Positions 42,407-49,805 of a stretch of 64,000 nucleotides of DNA are shown here, piece by piece (within the stretch, counting starts at the first letter, position 1; every line of letters begins with the position of its first letter). The translations under genes and the position numbers were made by a program. Location: positions 1-64,000 of the forward strand of contig NZ_AUKE01000020.1 of the NCBI RefSeq assembly GCF_000424585.1, given 5' to 3'. Under the pieces are notes generated by a model. It was given only the letters and a program-made list of their open reading frames with translations. It searched no databases and was not told the origin of the DNA. Origin of the DNA: Butyrivibrio sp. MC2013 (lineage in GTDB: Bacteria; Bacillota; Clostridia; Lachnospirales; Lachnospiraceae).

Positions 42407-43591
42407 ATGAAGATCATAATGGCTGCCTGGGGCAGTATATATGAAGACACGCTGAAAATAGCATTGGAGAAGCTGGGCCATGAAGTGATCCTATATAAGA
42501 AAGAGTGCAGGCATTATACCAGGGATATGGAATATGCCCTGGGGCTCATGACTCTTATAGGGACCGGGCAGGTAGCCGGAGTTATCAGCTGCAACTATTT
42601 TCCTATTATATCAATGGTCTGTAAGAAGTGCGGGATAAAGTACTATTCGTGGGTCTATGATTGTCCCCATTATACCCTGTATGCGGCTCCTGTCCTTTAT
42701 GATGTTAACAGGATAGCCTGTTTTGACAGGGAAATGGCAGAAAGGCTCAGGAAGCTTGGTGCAAAAGATGTCATCCATCTTCCTCTTGGCGCAGGAGCCT
42801 TGGCTTCAAATGGAGCGTTTGAAGGGGATAAAGGCTATGACTGCGACGTCTCCTTTGTGGGAAACCTATATACCAATAAATACAATTATTTTGACAGCTT
42901 ATCGGATGCTCAGGAGCTTCTTGAGGCTTCGAGTAAGGCGGTGGAAGAGCAGATATTTGACTATAGAGAGGATCATCTGGCCAGCTTTTTTGACAAGGGC
43001 AGATCTGAAGAAGAAAGGCGTTTCCTTAGAGAAAAGGCCGCTGAACAGATAGATAAAGAAGGGCTCCTACCGGGAGATGAATATCTTTTGGAGCGGGATG
43101 ACATTTTTATCAGCTCTTATCTGGAAAAGAAAGTGACTGTAGAAGAAAGAAGAAGGCTTCTTGAGAGCCTTGCCGGGAATGGGACGGACCTTAGGCTCTA
43201 CACGGCATCAGATACTTCCTCTTCCCCTCTTTTGGATAAAGTGGCTATGGGACAAGTGGATTACAAGACTGAAATGCCCCTGGTTTTTCTAAGGAGCAGG
43301 ATCAATCTGAATATCAGTCTCAGGAGCATTCACAGCGGGATTCCGCTAAGAGCCATCGATATCATGAATGCGGGTGGCTTTCTTTTGTCTAATTATCAAA
43401 AGGAGCTTGAGGAGTATTTTGATATCGGCAGGGAGCTTGTAACCTATGACAGTCTCGAGGACTGCAGGGAGAAGATCAGCTATTACCTCGCCCACGCAGA
43501 TGAGCGGGAAATGATAGCCGCGGCAGGCATGAAGGCTGTACGTGAGAGGCTGTCAGCGGAAAGAGAAGTGGAAATACTATTATCAATATGA
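42407..43591 (+). CDS. CgeB-like glycosyltransferase
   Basis: The 394-residue protein resembles the DUF3880 plus glycosyl-transferase 1 arrangement (CgeB of Bacillus spores). Signs: KIIMAAWGSIYEDTL, the motif SWVYDCPHYTLYAAP typical of DUF3880, VSFVGNLYTNKYNYFD, and a C-terminal part with INLNISLRSIHSGIPLRAIDIMNAGGFLLSNYQKEL, the donor-binding half. It starts 9 bp after the acetyltransferase stop and probably shares its transcript. Acceptor is likely a surface or flagellar glycan. Confidence 0.82.
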   Translation: MKIIMAAWGSIYEDTLKIALEKLGHEVILYKKECRHYTRDMEYALGLMTLIGTGQVAGVISCNYFPIISMVCKKCGIKYYSWVYDCPHYTLYAAPVLYDVNRIACFDREMAERLRKLGAKDVIHLPLGAGALASNGAFEGDKGYDCDVSFVGNLYTNKYNYFDSLSDAQELLEASSKAVEEQIFDYREDHLASFFDKGRSEEERRFLREKAAEQIDKEGLLPGDEYLLERDDIFISSYLEKKVTVEERRRLLESLAGNGTDLRLYTASDTSSSPLLDKVAMGQVDYKTEMPLVFLRSRINLNISLRSIHSGIPLRAIDIMNAGGFLLSNYQKELEEYFDIGRELVTYDSLEDCREKISYYLAHADEREMIAAAGMKAVRERLSAEREVEILLSI

Positions 43592-43660
43592 ATATAGCAG
43601 CATAATACCGAGGCATTGAACGTTTACAGCCATAGAACGGATGGCGGAAATGAGGGCGAT

Positions 43661-44341
43661 ATGGCCGGTACTGAACAAAAGTATTTTGAGCTTATGGCAT
43701 CTATGATGTGTGCCGATTACGGCAATCTGAGTTCGGAAGTGAAGGCTTTGGACGAAGCGGGAGTGGACTCTTTTCATATCGATATCATGGATGGGCGATT
43801 TGTCAATAATTTTGCTATGTCCCTATATGATATGGCATATATCGCATCTGCCACAAATAAACGCCTGGATGTACATCTGATGATCGAACATCCCAACAAT
43901 AATATCGATCTCTTCTTGCGTAAGCTCAGGAAGGGTGACACTGTGTATATCCATCCGGAAGCCGAGTATCATCCGTCTACTACACTGCAGAAAGTGATAG
44001 ATGCAGGCATGGTGCCGGGCATAGCAATAAATCCCGGGACCAGCGTGGAGACTGTATATGAGATGCTCAGGATAGTAAAGAAGGTCCTGGTGATGTCAGT
44101 GAATCCCGGCAATGCCGCTCAGATGTTTCTGCCCTATGTTGGTGAAAAGCTTCCCAAGCTTCTGGAGCTGAAAAAAGAAATGGGTATCAAGATCTACTGG
44201 GACGGAGCCTGTTCTGCAGAAAAGATCAGGACCTATGCTCCTATGGGAGTGGACGGATTTGTCCTTGGTACGACCCTTTTATTTGGCAAAAAAGAATCTT
44301 ATGGGGATATTATCAAAAGGATAAGAGAATTGGAGATATAA
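43661..44341 (+). CDS. Ribulose-phosphate 3-epimerase family protein
   Basis: The 226-residue TIM-barrel enzyme resembles Rpe. All four metal ligands are seen: His and Asp in FHIDIMDGRF, His in LDVHLMIEHP, and Asp in IYWDGACS. The second DGG of typical Rpe reads DGA, and GFGGQ reads GNAAQ, so this is a divergent branch likely acting on a special pentulose or hexulose phosphate. The start is taken at 43661 (ATG after GAGGG); the longer frame begins with TTG and no site. It precedes the cytidylyltransferase by 6 bp, so it may supply ribulose-5-phosphate or xylulose-5-phosphate to it. Confidence 0.82.
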   Translation: MAGTEQKYFELMASMMCADYGNLSSEVKALDEAGVDSFHIDIMDGRFVNNFAMSLYDMAYIASATNKRLDVHLMIEHPNNNIDLFLRKLRKGDTVYIHPEAEYHPSTTLQKVIDAGMVPGIAINPGTSVETVYEMLRIVKKVLVMSVNPGNAAQMFLPYVGEKLPKLLELKKEMGIKIYWDGACSAEKIRTYAPMGVDGFVLGTTLLFGKKESYGDIIKRIRELEI

Positions 44342-44347
44342 GAATAT

Positions 44348-45061
44348 ATGTCAGTAGATAGAAAGTGTCTGTGCATGATCCTGTCAGGAGGTACCGGAAG
44401 CAGGATCACTTTGGAAGACAGGCCAAAGCAGTATGTGGAAGTGGGCGGCAGACCCATTATCAGTTATGTTCTTGAAACGGCAGCCCGGAATAACAGGATT
44501 TCCGGGCTTGTTATAGTGTGCGCCCCGGAGTGGGAGGATTTTATCAGGGAAGCAGTTCGGACCAGCTGCGGAGGCAGGTTTGAGGATGTTTCTTTTGCTC
44601 GACCCGGAGAAAACAGGCAATTGTCCATATTAAACGGACTCTATGCTATGAGAGATGCCATGAAGGATGATGACCTGGTCGCAATACTTGAGGCTGCAAG
44701 GCCGTGCCTTACAGATGAGCTTCTGGATGAATGCATAGCAGCAGCTATGGATGCAGAAGGTTCTCTACCTGTATTGCCTATGAAGGATACCATCTATATG
44801 TCAAGTGACGGGGTTAAGGTATCAGGACTCCTTGACAGATCGGAGCTCTTTGCAGGGCAGGCTCCTGAAGTCTTTCATTATGGAAAGTACCTTAGGGCAA
44901 ATGAAAGCCTCAGCCATGAAGAGATCATGATGATCCATGGCAGTACTGAGCCTGCTATCATGGCCGGGATGGATATAGCCATGATCCCCGGTGATGAGGC
45001 TAATTATAAAGTGACTACCAATGCTGACCTGATCAGGTTCAGGGCAGAGCACGGAGGGTGA
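44348..45061 (+). CDS. IspD/TarI-like cytidylyltransferase (probable CDP-ribitol or CDP-polyol synthase)
   Basis: The 237-residue protein is of the IspD/TarI family, which joins a sugar-alcohol phosphate to CMP from CTP. Signs: ILSGGTGSRI with downstream PKQYVEVGGRPIISYVLE, ILEAARPCLTDELLD, PMKDTIYMSSDG, QAPEVF, and IPGDEANYKVTTNADL. The usual HDxxRP motif reads LEAARP, so a metal-site Asp is replaced by Glu. The L-S-G-G-T-G-S-R start is closer to TarI than to housekeeping IspD. It overlaps the next gene by the stop region, suggesting joint translation. Substrate (ribitol-5-P, erythritol or other) is inferred from the zinc dehydrogenase next to it. Confidence 0.82.
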   Translation: MSVDRKCLCMILSGGTGSRITLEDRPKQYVEVGGRPIISYVLETAARNNRISGLVIVCAPEWEDFIREAVRTSCGGRFEDVSFARPGENRQLSILNGLYAMRDAMKDDDLVAILEAARPCLTDELLDECIAAAMDAEGSLPVLPMKDTIYMSSDGVKVSGLLDRSELFAGQAPEVFHYGKYLRANESLSHEEIMMIHGSTEPAIMAGMDIAMIPGDEANYKVTTNADLIRFRAEHGG

Positions 45062-45063
45062 CC

Positions 45064-46131
45064 ATGAGGGGCTGGAATCTGTATTCTGTAGCAGATCTGA
45101 GATTTGAAGATGTTAAGATGCCTGTGCCTTCAGATGAAGAGGTGATCGTCAAGGTGGAGGCTGCGGGCATCTGCGGCTCTGACGTGCCTAGGATATACAG
45201 GAACGGGACATATCATTTTCCCGCCATACCGGGGCATGAATTTGCAGGCACTGTTTATTCCGAAGAAGGAGGCCTGGCAGGCAAGAGAGTGGGTATATTT
45301 CCTCTGATACCCTGTGGAGTATGCCCTATGTGCAAGGCTCACAGCTATGAGATGTGCGAGAATTACAACTATTTGGGCTCTCGCTGCGATGGCGGCTTTG
45401 CAGAATATGTGAAGGTGCCTGTATGGAACCTGATAGAGCTGGATGAAAATGTCTCTTTTGAAGAGGGTGCTATGATGGAACCCTTGGCTGTGGCTATACA
45501 TGCTGTCAGGGGGATCCTGGGCGGCAGGATAAAGCCTTTAGAATGGAAGCTTACGGAAGGCGCTGATCCTACCGCGCCTGTTATGGTGTCCGGTATAGGC
45601 GCTATAGGGCTCCTTGTAATGATGGTGCTAAGGAGCCTGGGCTTTGAAAACATAAGCTGTATAGGTACGAGGGATCTACAGTTCGAGATGGCTGGGAAGC
45701 TGGGCATTGATCCTGACGATATCTACAGCACAGACGATTTTGAAGGGCGGGGAGCTGCTATGCTGGCAGGACAGTTCGCCTATGCATTTGAGACTGCAGG
45801 CACAAGGTGTTCGCTGGAGAGATGCCTTGACTGCGCTTCTCCCGGAGGCAGGGTGATGCTGGTGGGCAATCCTTTGGCTGATATGAACCTGGACAAAAAT
45901 ATATATTGGAAGATACTGAGAAAACAGCTGACCCTGAAAGGAAGCTGGAATTCCTATTATGATCATGCGCCCCTTGACGACTGGAATATTGCTATGAAGC
46001 TGATGGGCCAGGGTCTTATAAGGCCCAATCTGCTGATCAGTCACAGGTTTTCCCTTGAAGATCTGGATAAAGGGCTTGATATAATGAGGAACAAACGGGA
46101 AGATTATATTAAAATAATTATAGTAAATTGA
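45064..46131 (+). CDS. Zinc-dependent alcohol dehydrogenase, TarJ/sorbitol-dehydrogenase-like
   Basis: The 355-residue medium-chain dehydrogenase has the catalytic zinc ligands in AAGICGSDVPR and GHEFAG, the structural-zinc cysteines CGVCPMCKAHSYEMC, and a Rossmann NAD(P) site in MVSGIGAIGLLVMMVL. TarJ-type enzymes reduce ribulose-5-phosphate to ribitol-5-phosphate, the step before TarI; galactitol-1-phosphate and sorbitol dehydrogenases look alike. The start at 45064 follows GGAGGG (45053-45058). It sits between the cytidylyltransferase and a glycerophosphodiesterase, which favours the polyol-phosphate reading. Confidence 0.82.
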   Translation: MRGWNLYSVADLRFEDVKMPVPSDEEVIVKVEAAGICGSDVPRIYRNGTYHFPAIPGHEFAGTVYSEEGGLAGKRVGIFPLIPCGVCPMCKAHSYEMCENYNYLGSRCDGGFAEYVKVPVWNLIELDENVSFEEGAMMEPLAVAIHAVRGILGGRIKPLEWKLTEGADPTAPVMVSGIGAIGLLVMMVLRSLGFENISCIGTRDLQFEMAGKLGIDPDDIYSTDDFEGRGAAMLAGQFAYAFETAGTRCSLERCLDCASPGGRVMLVGNPLADMNLDKNIYWKILRKQLTLKGSWNSYYDHAPLDDWNIAMKLMGQGLIRPNLLISHRFSLEDLDKGLDIMRNKREDYIKIIIVN

Positions 46132-46149
46132 TCTGGACGGGAGGTGGAA

Positions 46150-46941
46150 ATGGCAGAGAGTAAAATGGCGATATGGGCTCACAGAGGTCTGAGTATGGAT
46201 TATCCCGAAAATACTCTTCTGGCCTTTAAAAAGGCTGCTGAGCTTGAGGGCATCGCAGGTATAGAGCTGGATATACAGTTTACTGCTGACAAGGAGATAG
46301 TTGTATTTCATGATGAGACTGCTGGCAGAGTGCTTGCCGCGGAAGCTAATATTGCAGAGTGTTCTTTAAAAGAGCTTCAGAGCCTTTCTTTTAAAAATTC
46401 AGAAGCTTTTACAAGTGAAGAACAAAAACTGATCTACGTGCCCACGCTATCTGAAGTTCTGGAGCTTATGGAGCCATACTGCAGGGATAACGGGCAGAGG
46501 ATAAATATAGAGCTCAAGACTGCCAATGTAAGATATGAAGGGATTGAAAAGGCTGCCTATGAGCTTGTAAAGGACAAAGGCATGCTGGACTGTGTTCTGT
46601 GGTCGTCTTTTCTTCCGGAGTCCATGGCTATTATCAAAAAGATGGATCCCGGCGCTGAGACAGGTATGCTGGCGCCTCATATGAGCGAGAGTCTGGAAAG
46701 AGGTGCGCTTGTGTCAGCTGATGCATATCATGTGGCACTGGAACTCTTATATGAAGTTACTGCTGCGGAAGCAGATAGCTATAAAGCTGACGGGCTCATT
46801 ATCAGAGGCTGGAATGTGTCCGAGCCCTTATTTGGCAGCGGACGTATCCTGATAGACCATGATTACAGGGATTACAGTGTATACGGAGTGACAGATCTTA
46901 TCACCAACAGGGCTGATCATTATCTGGCAGCAGGCAGATAA
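46150..46941 (+). CDS. Glycerophosphodiester phosphodiesterase family protein
   Basis: The 263-residue TIM-barrel enzyme has the GDPD signature IWAHRGLSMDYPENTLLAF, with the catalytic His-Arg, IAGIELDIQFTADKEIVVFHDET (Glu, Asp, His), and NIELKTA. There is no signal peptide, so it probably works in the cytoplasm on glycerophosphodiesters, giving glycerol-3-phosphate and an alcohol. As the last gene of the series it may recycle phosphodiester side products or supply a polyol. Start 46150 follows GGGAGG. The last codons fall in the first 39-bp tandem repeat unit. Confidence 0.88.
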   Translation: MAESKMAIWAHRGLSMDYPENTLLAFKKAAELEGIAGIELDIQFTADKEIVVFHDETAGRVLAAEANIAECSLKELQSLSFKNSEAFTSEEQKLIYVPTLSEVLELMEPYCRDNGQRINIELKTANVRYEGIEKAAYELVKDKGMLDCVLWSSFLPESMAIIKKMDPGAETGMLAPHMSESLERGALVSADAYHVALELLYEVTAAEADSYKADGLIIRGWNVSEPLFGSGRILIDHDYRDYSVYGVTDLITNRADHYLAAGR

Positions 46942-47053
46942 CTGCGCTATAATGGTAGTTGCTCATGAGCAGGCGGATAACTGCGCTATAATGGTAGTTG
47001 CTCATGAGCAGGCAGATTGCTGAGCTATAATGATTGCTCCTCTTGAGCGGACA
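46937..47053 (+). repeat. Three tandem 39-bp repeats
   Basis: Units 46937-46975 and 46976-47014 differ at one base; unit 47015-47053 is diverged. Each unit holds TATAATG; the first two also hold the 12-bp palindrome TGCTCATGAGCA. Because 39 is divisible by 3 the repeat stays open in some frames, but no gene is likely. It begins inside the stop codon region of the phosphodiesterase gene. Confidence 0.92.
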
Positions 47054-47081
47054 GATATGATAGCGGATTTTGCAAAAACAC

Positions 47082-47117
47082 TTGACTGTAACAGAAGTGT
47101 ATGCTATTCTGTTACAG
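47082..47117 (+). promoter_or_regulatory. Promoter with operator-like palindrome before rpmG
   Basis: TTGACT (47082-47087) and TATTCT (47105-47110) are separated by 17 bp. A perfect 11-bp inverted repeat, CTGTAACAGAA (47086-47096) and TTCTGTTACAG (47107-47117), covers the spacer and the -10 box. This looks like a binding site for a dimeric repressor; the regulator is not in the window. Confidence 0.7.
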
Positions 47118-47195
47118 CGACAAGAATTTTGGGTCTTTTTTTTATGCAAAAAAAGACTTTTTAAAAGACGCTATAAATCACGCGGAGGTAGAGAG

Positions 47196-47345
47196 ATGCG
47201 TACAAGAATCACACTTGCTTGCACAGAGTGCAAGAACCGTAACTATGACACAACAAAGGACAAGAAGACACATCCTGAGCGTATGGAGATCAAGAAGTAT
47301 TGTCCTTTCTGCAGAAAGCATACTATGCACAAGGAGACAAAGTAA
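47196..47345 (+). CDS. rpmG: Ribosomal protein L33
   Basis: The 49-residue protein has two CxxC pairs ([11 protein letters not shown] and YCPFCRKHT), the zinc-binding type of L33, which belongs to the large subunit. The start at 47196 follows GGAGG; a longer in-frame reading covers the promoter and is rejected. It is the first gene of the rpmG-secE-nusG group, the usual order in Firmicutes. Confidence 0.96.
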   Translation: MRTRITLACTECKNRNYDTTKDKKTHPERMEIKKYCPFCRKHTMHKETK

Positions 47346-47395
47346 TATTTGTCTGAAACGGAACCTACTAATGCTTCAAGAGGGAGACCATAACA

Positions 47396-47656
47396 ATGGG
47401 AGAGTCCAATAATACAGTAGAGAGCACAAGTTCAAAGAAGTCAGCAAATTCATCTGATAAGAAGGTGGCAGGCGATAAGGTTAAGTCTTTTTGGGCAGGC
47501 CTTAAGGCTGAGTTTGGCAAGATCGTTTGGCCCAGCCGCGAAACTGTAGGCAAGCAGACTGTTGCTGTAGTTGTAGTCTGCATAGTTGTCGGCGCATTGA
47601 TAGCTGCTCTTGACTATGGTTTCGAAGCAGGTTTGAATTTCCTTCAGAATCTTTGA
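47396..47656 (+). CDS. secE: Preprotein translocase subunit SecE
   Basis: The 86-residue subunit has a hydrophilic, Ser/Lys-rich N-terminus, the conserved amphipathic helix AEFGKIVWPSRETVGKQT, and one membrane segment (VAVVVVCIVVGALIAALDYGF). It clamps SecY in the membrane channel used by SecA (8657). The N-terminal extension of about 30 residues is slightly longer than usual. Confidence 0.95.
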   Translation: MGESNNTVESTSSKKSANSSDKKVAGDKVKSFWAGLKAEFGKIVWPSRETVGKQTVAVVVVCIVVGALIAALDYGFEAGLNFLQNL

Positions 47657-47685
47657 TCTGAGGGATCACATTAAAGGAGATTCAA

Positions 47686-48318
47686 ATGGCAGAAGAAGAG
47701 AAGAAGCTGCAGGAAGTCCCCGCTGAGGACAGCCTCGTTACTGAAAGCTCTGTTGCCGAAGAGTCATCAGCAGATAAGCTTGATGCAGAAGACAAGACAA
47801 CAGAAGCCAAGTGGTATGTAGCGCATACATACTCCGGATATGAGAACAAGGTAAAGGCTAATCTTGACAAGACCATAGAGAATCGTCATCTTGAGGATCA
47901 GATCCTTGAGGTAAGAGTTCCTCTTCTGGATGTTGTCGAGGTTAAGAACGGCGCTAAGAAGAATGTTCAGCGCAAGATGTTCCCCGGTTACGTTCTGGTA
48001 CATATGATCATGAACGACGAGACCTGGTATGTTGTTCGTAACACCCGTGGTGTTACAGGCTTCGTAGGTCCGGGATCAAAGCCTGTTCCGCTTTCCGATG
48101 CTGAGATCAAGCCCTTGGGCATCAAGACAGAGAATATTTCTGTTGATTTTGGCGTTGGTGATGAGATAGCCGTTATTGCAGGCGTATGGAAGGATACCGC
48201 CGGTGTCGTTCAACGTATGGATTTCGGCAAGCAGACAGCTACTATCAATGTAGAGCTGTTTGGCCGTGAGACACCTGTTGAGATCAGCTTTGCTGAGGTT
48301 CGCAGGATCGACGGTTGA
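47686..48318 (+). CDS. nusG: Transcription antitermination/pausing factor NusG
   Basis: The 210-residue protein has an acidic N-terminal extension of about 35 residues, then the NGN domain (KWYVAHTYSGYENKVKANL, MFPGYVLVHMIMNDETWYVVRNT.GVTGFVG) and the C-terminal KOW domain (GDEIAVIAGVWKDTAGVVQRMD). NusG binds RNA polymerase and links it with Rho or the ribosome. The start at 47686 follows AAAGGAGA. The acidic extension is longer than in E. coli or Bacillus. Confidence 0.96.
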   Translation: MAEEEKKLQEVPAEDSLVTESSVAEESSADKLDAEDKTTEAKWYVAHTYSGYENKVKANLDKTIENRHLEDQILEVRVPLLDVVEVKNGAKKNVQRKMFPGYVLVHMIMNDETWYVVRNTRGVTGFVGPGSKPVPLSDAEIKPLGIKTENISVDFGVGDEIAVIAGVWKDTAGVVQRMDFGKQTATINVELFGRETPVEISFAEVRRIDG

Positions 48319-48432
48319 TAAAGGTATATAGCAATAGTGCTTATACATATAACCCTATGGAGTGGGAGCGTATACGACATATATTATGAGCGGAACGCGT
48401 CCAACCACATATTTTCTTAGGAGGAAGCCATC

Positions 48433-48858
48433 ATGGCAAAGAAAGTCGAAGGATACATTAAGTTACAGATCCAGGCCGGCAAAGCAACTCCGGCACCCCC
48501 GGTTGGCCCTGCACTTGGTCAGCACGGCGTTAACATCGTTGAATTCACAAAGCAGTTCAACGCAAAGACAGCAGATAAGGGTGACCTGATCATCCCTGTT
48601 GTTATCACTGTTTACACAGACAGAAGCTTCACATTTATCACAAAGACACCCCCTGCAGCAGTACTGCTGAAGAAGGCTTGCAATCTTCAGAAGGGTTCAG
48701 GCGTTCCGAACAAGAACAAGGTTGCAAAGATTTCTAAGGATAAGGTACGCGAGATCGCTGAGATGAAGATGCCTGACCTTAATGCCAACACAATTGAAGC
48801 AGCAATGAGCATGGTTGCGGGAACAGCTCGCAGCATGGGCATTGAAGTAGTAGACTGA
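48433..48858 (+). CDS. rplK: Ribosomal protein L11
   Basis: The 141-residue protein has the L11 signature: [26 protein letters not shown] at the N-terminus and [36 protein letters not shown] at the C-terminus, which binds the 23S GTPase centre. GGAGG precedes the start. A 114-bp gap to nusG shows no strong terminator. Confidence 0.97.
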   Translation: MAKKVEGYIKLQIQAGKATPAPPVGPALGQHGVNIVEFTKQFNAKTADKGDLIIPVVITVYTDRSFTFITKTPPAAVLLKKACNLQKGSGVPNKNKVAKISKDKVREIAEMKMPDLNANTIEAAMSMVAGTARSMGIEVVD

Positions 48859-48875
48859 TAGGAGGAGAGTAGATC

Positions 48876-49565
48876 ATGAAGCACGGAAAGAAATATGCTG
48901 AAGCTGCAAAGCTTATCGAGAAGTCAAAGCTGTACGAAGCTGAGGAAGCTATCTCTCTGGTAAAGAAGTCTGCTACAGCTAAGTTTGATGAAACTGTAGA
49001 ACTGCACATCAAGACAGGTTGCGACTCCCGTCACGCTGATCAGCAGATCAGAGGCGCTGTAGTTCTTCCTAACGGAACAGGTAAGACTGTTCGTGTACTT
49101 GTATTCGCTAAGGGTACAAAGCTTGACGAGGCTCAGGCTGCAGGCGCTGATTTTGTTGGCGGCGAAGACCTGATCCCTAAGATCCAGAACGATGGATGGC
49201 TGGATTTCGACGTAGTAGTAGCTACACCTGATATGATGGGTGTTGTTGGTCGTCTTGGTAAGGTTCTTGGTCCTAAGGGACTGATGCCCAACCCTAAGGC
49301 TGGCACAGTTACTATGGATGTTGCTAAGGCTATCGCTGATATCAAGGCTGGTAAGATTGAGTATCGTCTTGATAAGGCTAACATCGTACACGTACCGATC
49401 GGTAAGGCTTCTTTCTCTGAAGAGCAGCTTATCGAGAACTACACAGCTATCATGGATGCTATTTCCAAGGCTAAGCCCAGTAGCGTAAAGGGACAGTACC
49501 TTAAGTCCATCAGCGTTGCAACAACAATGGGCCCTGGCATCAAGATCGTAGCTAACAGATATTGA
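48876..49565 (+). CDS. rplA: Ribosomal protein L1
   Basis: The 229-residue protein has the L1 core: [43 protein letters not shown], then [17 protein letters not shown] and [15 protein letters not shown]1 forms the mobile stalk of the large subunit and in many bacteria represses its own operon. It starts 17 bp after rplK and is closed by a strong terminator, which separates it from rplJ. Confidence 0.97.
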   Translation: MKHGKKYAEAAKLIEKSKLYEAEEAISLVKKSATAKFDETVELHIKTGCDSRHADQQIRGAVVLPNGTGKTVRVLVFAKGTKLDEAQAAGADFVGGEDLIPKIQNDGWLDFDVVVATPDMMGVVGRLGKVLGPKGLMPNPKAGTVTMDVAKAIADIKAGKIEYRLDKANIVHVPIGKASFSEEQLIENYTAIMDAISKAKPSSVKGQYLKSISVATTMGPGIKIVANRY

Positions 49566-49617
49566 TAAATGCGTAAGTTGCAAGCTGCAACGAAGCGTGT
49601 ATATTACAGTGTCTATA

Positions 49618-49649
49618 GAGGACCTGCAGGTAACTGCAGGTCCTTTTTT
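49618..49649 (+). terminator. Terminator of rplK-rplA
   Basis: GGACCTGCAG / CTGCAGGTCC, loop GTAA, then six T residues. Confidence 0.93.
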
Positions 49650-49704
49650 ACGCATTGATGCACATTGACGTCATTGCTTGCGGCCTGGAGGGGGTGCGCT
49701 GATA

Positions 49705-49734
49705 AACCCAAATGTGTTACAATAGCTTTGGGTT
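49705..49734 (+). promoter_or_regulatory. Palindrome over a -10 box before the CapA-like gene
   Basis: AACCCAAA (49705-49712) and TTTGGGTT (49727-49734) are perfect inverted repeats flanking TACAAT (49718-49723). No good -35 is seen, so an activator or repressor may act here. Confidence 0.45.
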
Positions 49735-49805
49735 AAAGGCGGGATTGATCTGTATGGAAACTTGGGATCAATTATGCATACTTGTGATAATTTGGGGGAA
49801 TGGTC

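Noticed and set aside
46937..47053. Tandem repeats as a CRISPR array
   Set aside because: Units are contiguous with no spacers, only three copies, and no cas gene is near.
46901..47149. 82-residue minus-strand open frame with a repeated peptide
   Set aside because: It arises only because the 39-bp tandem repeat is a multiple of 3; it has no ribosome-binding site or conserved motif.
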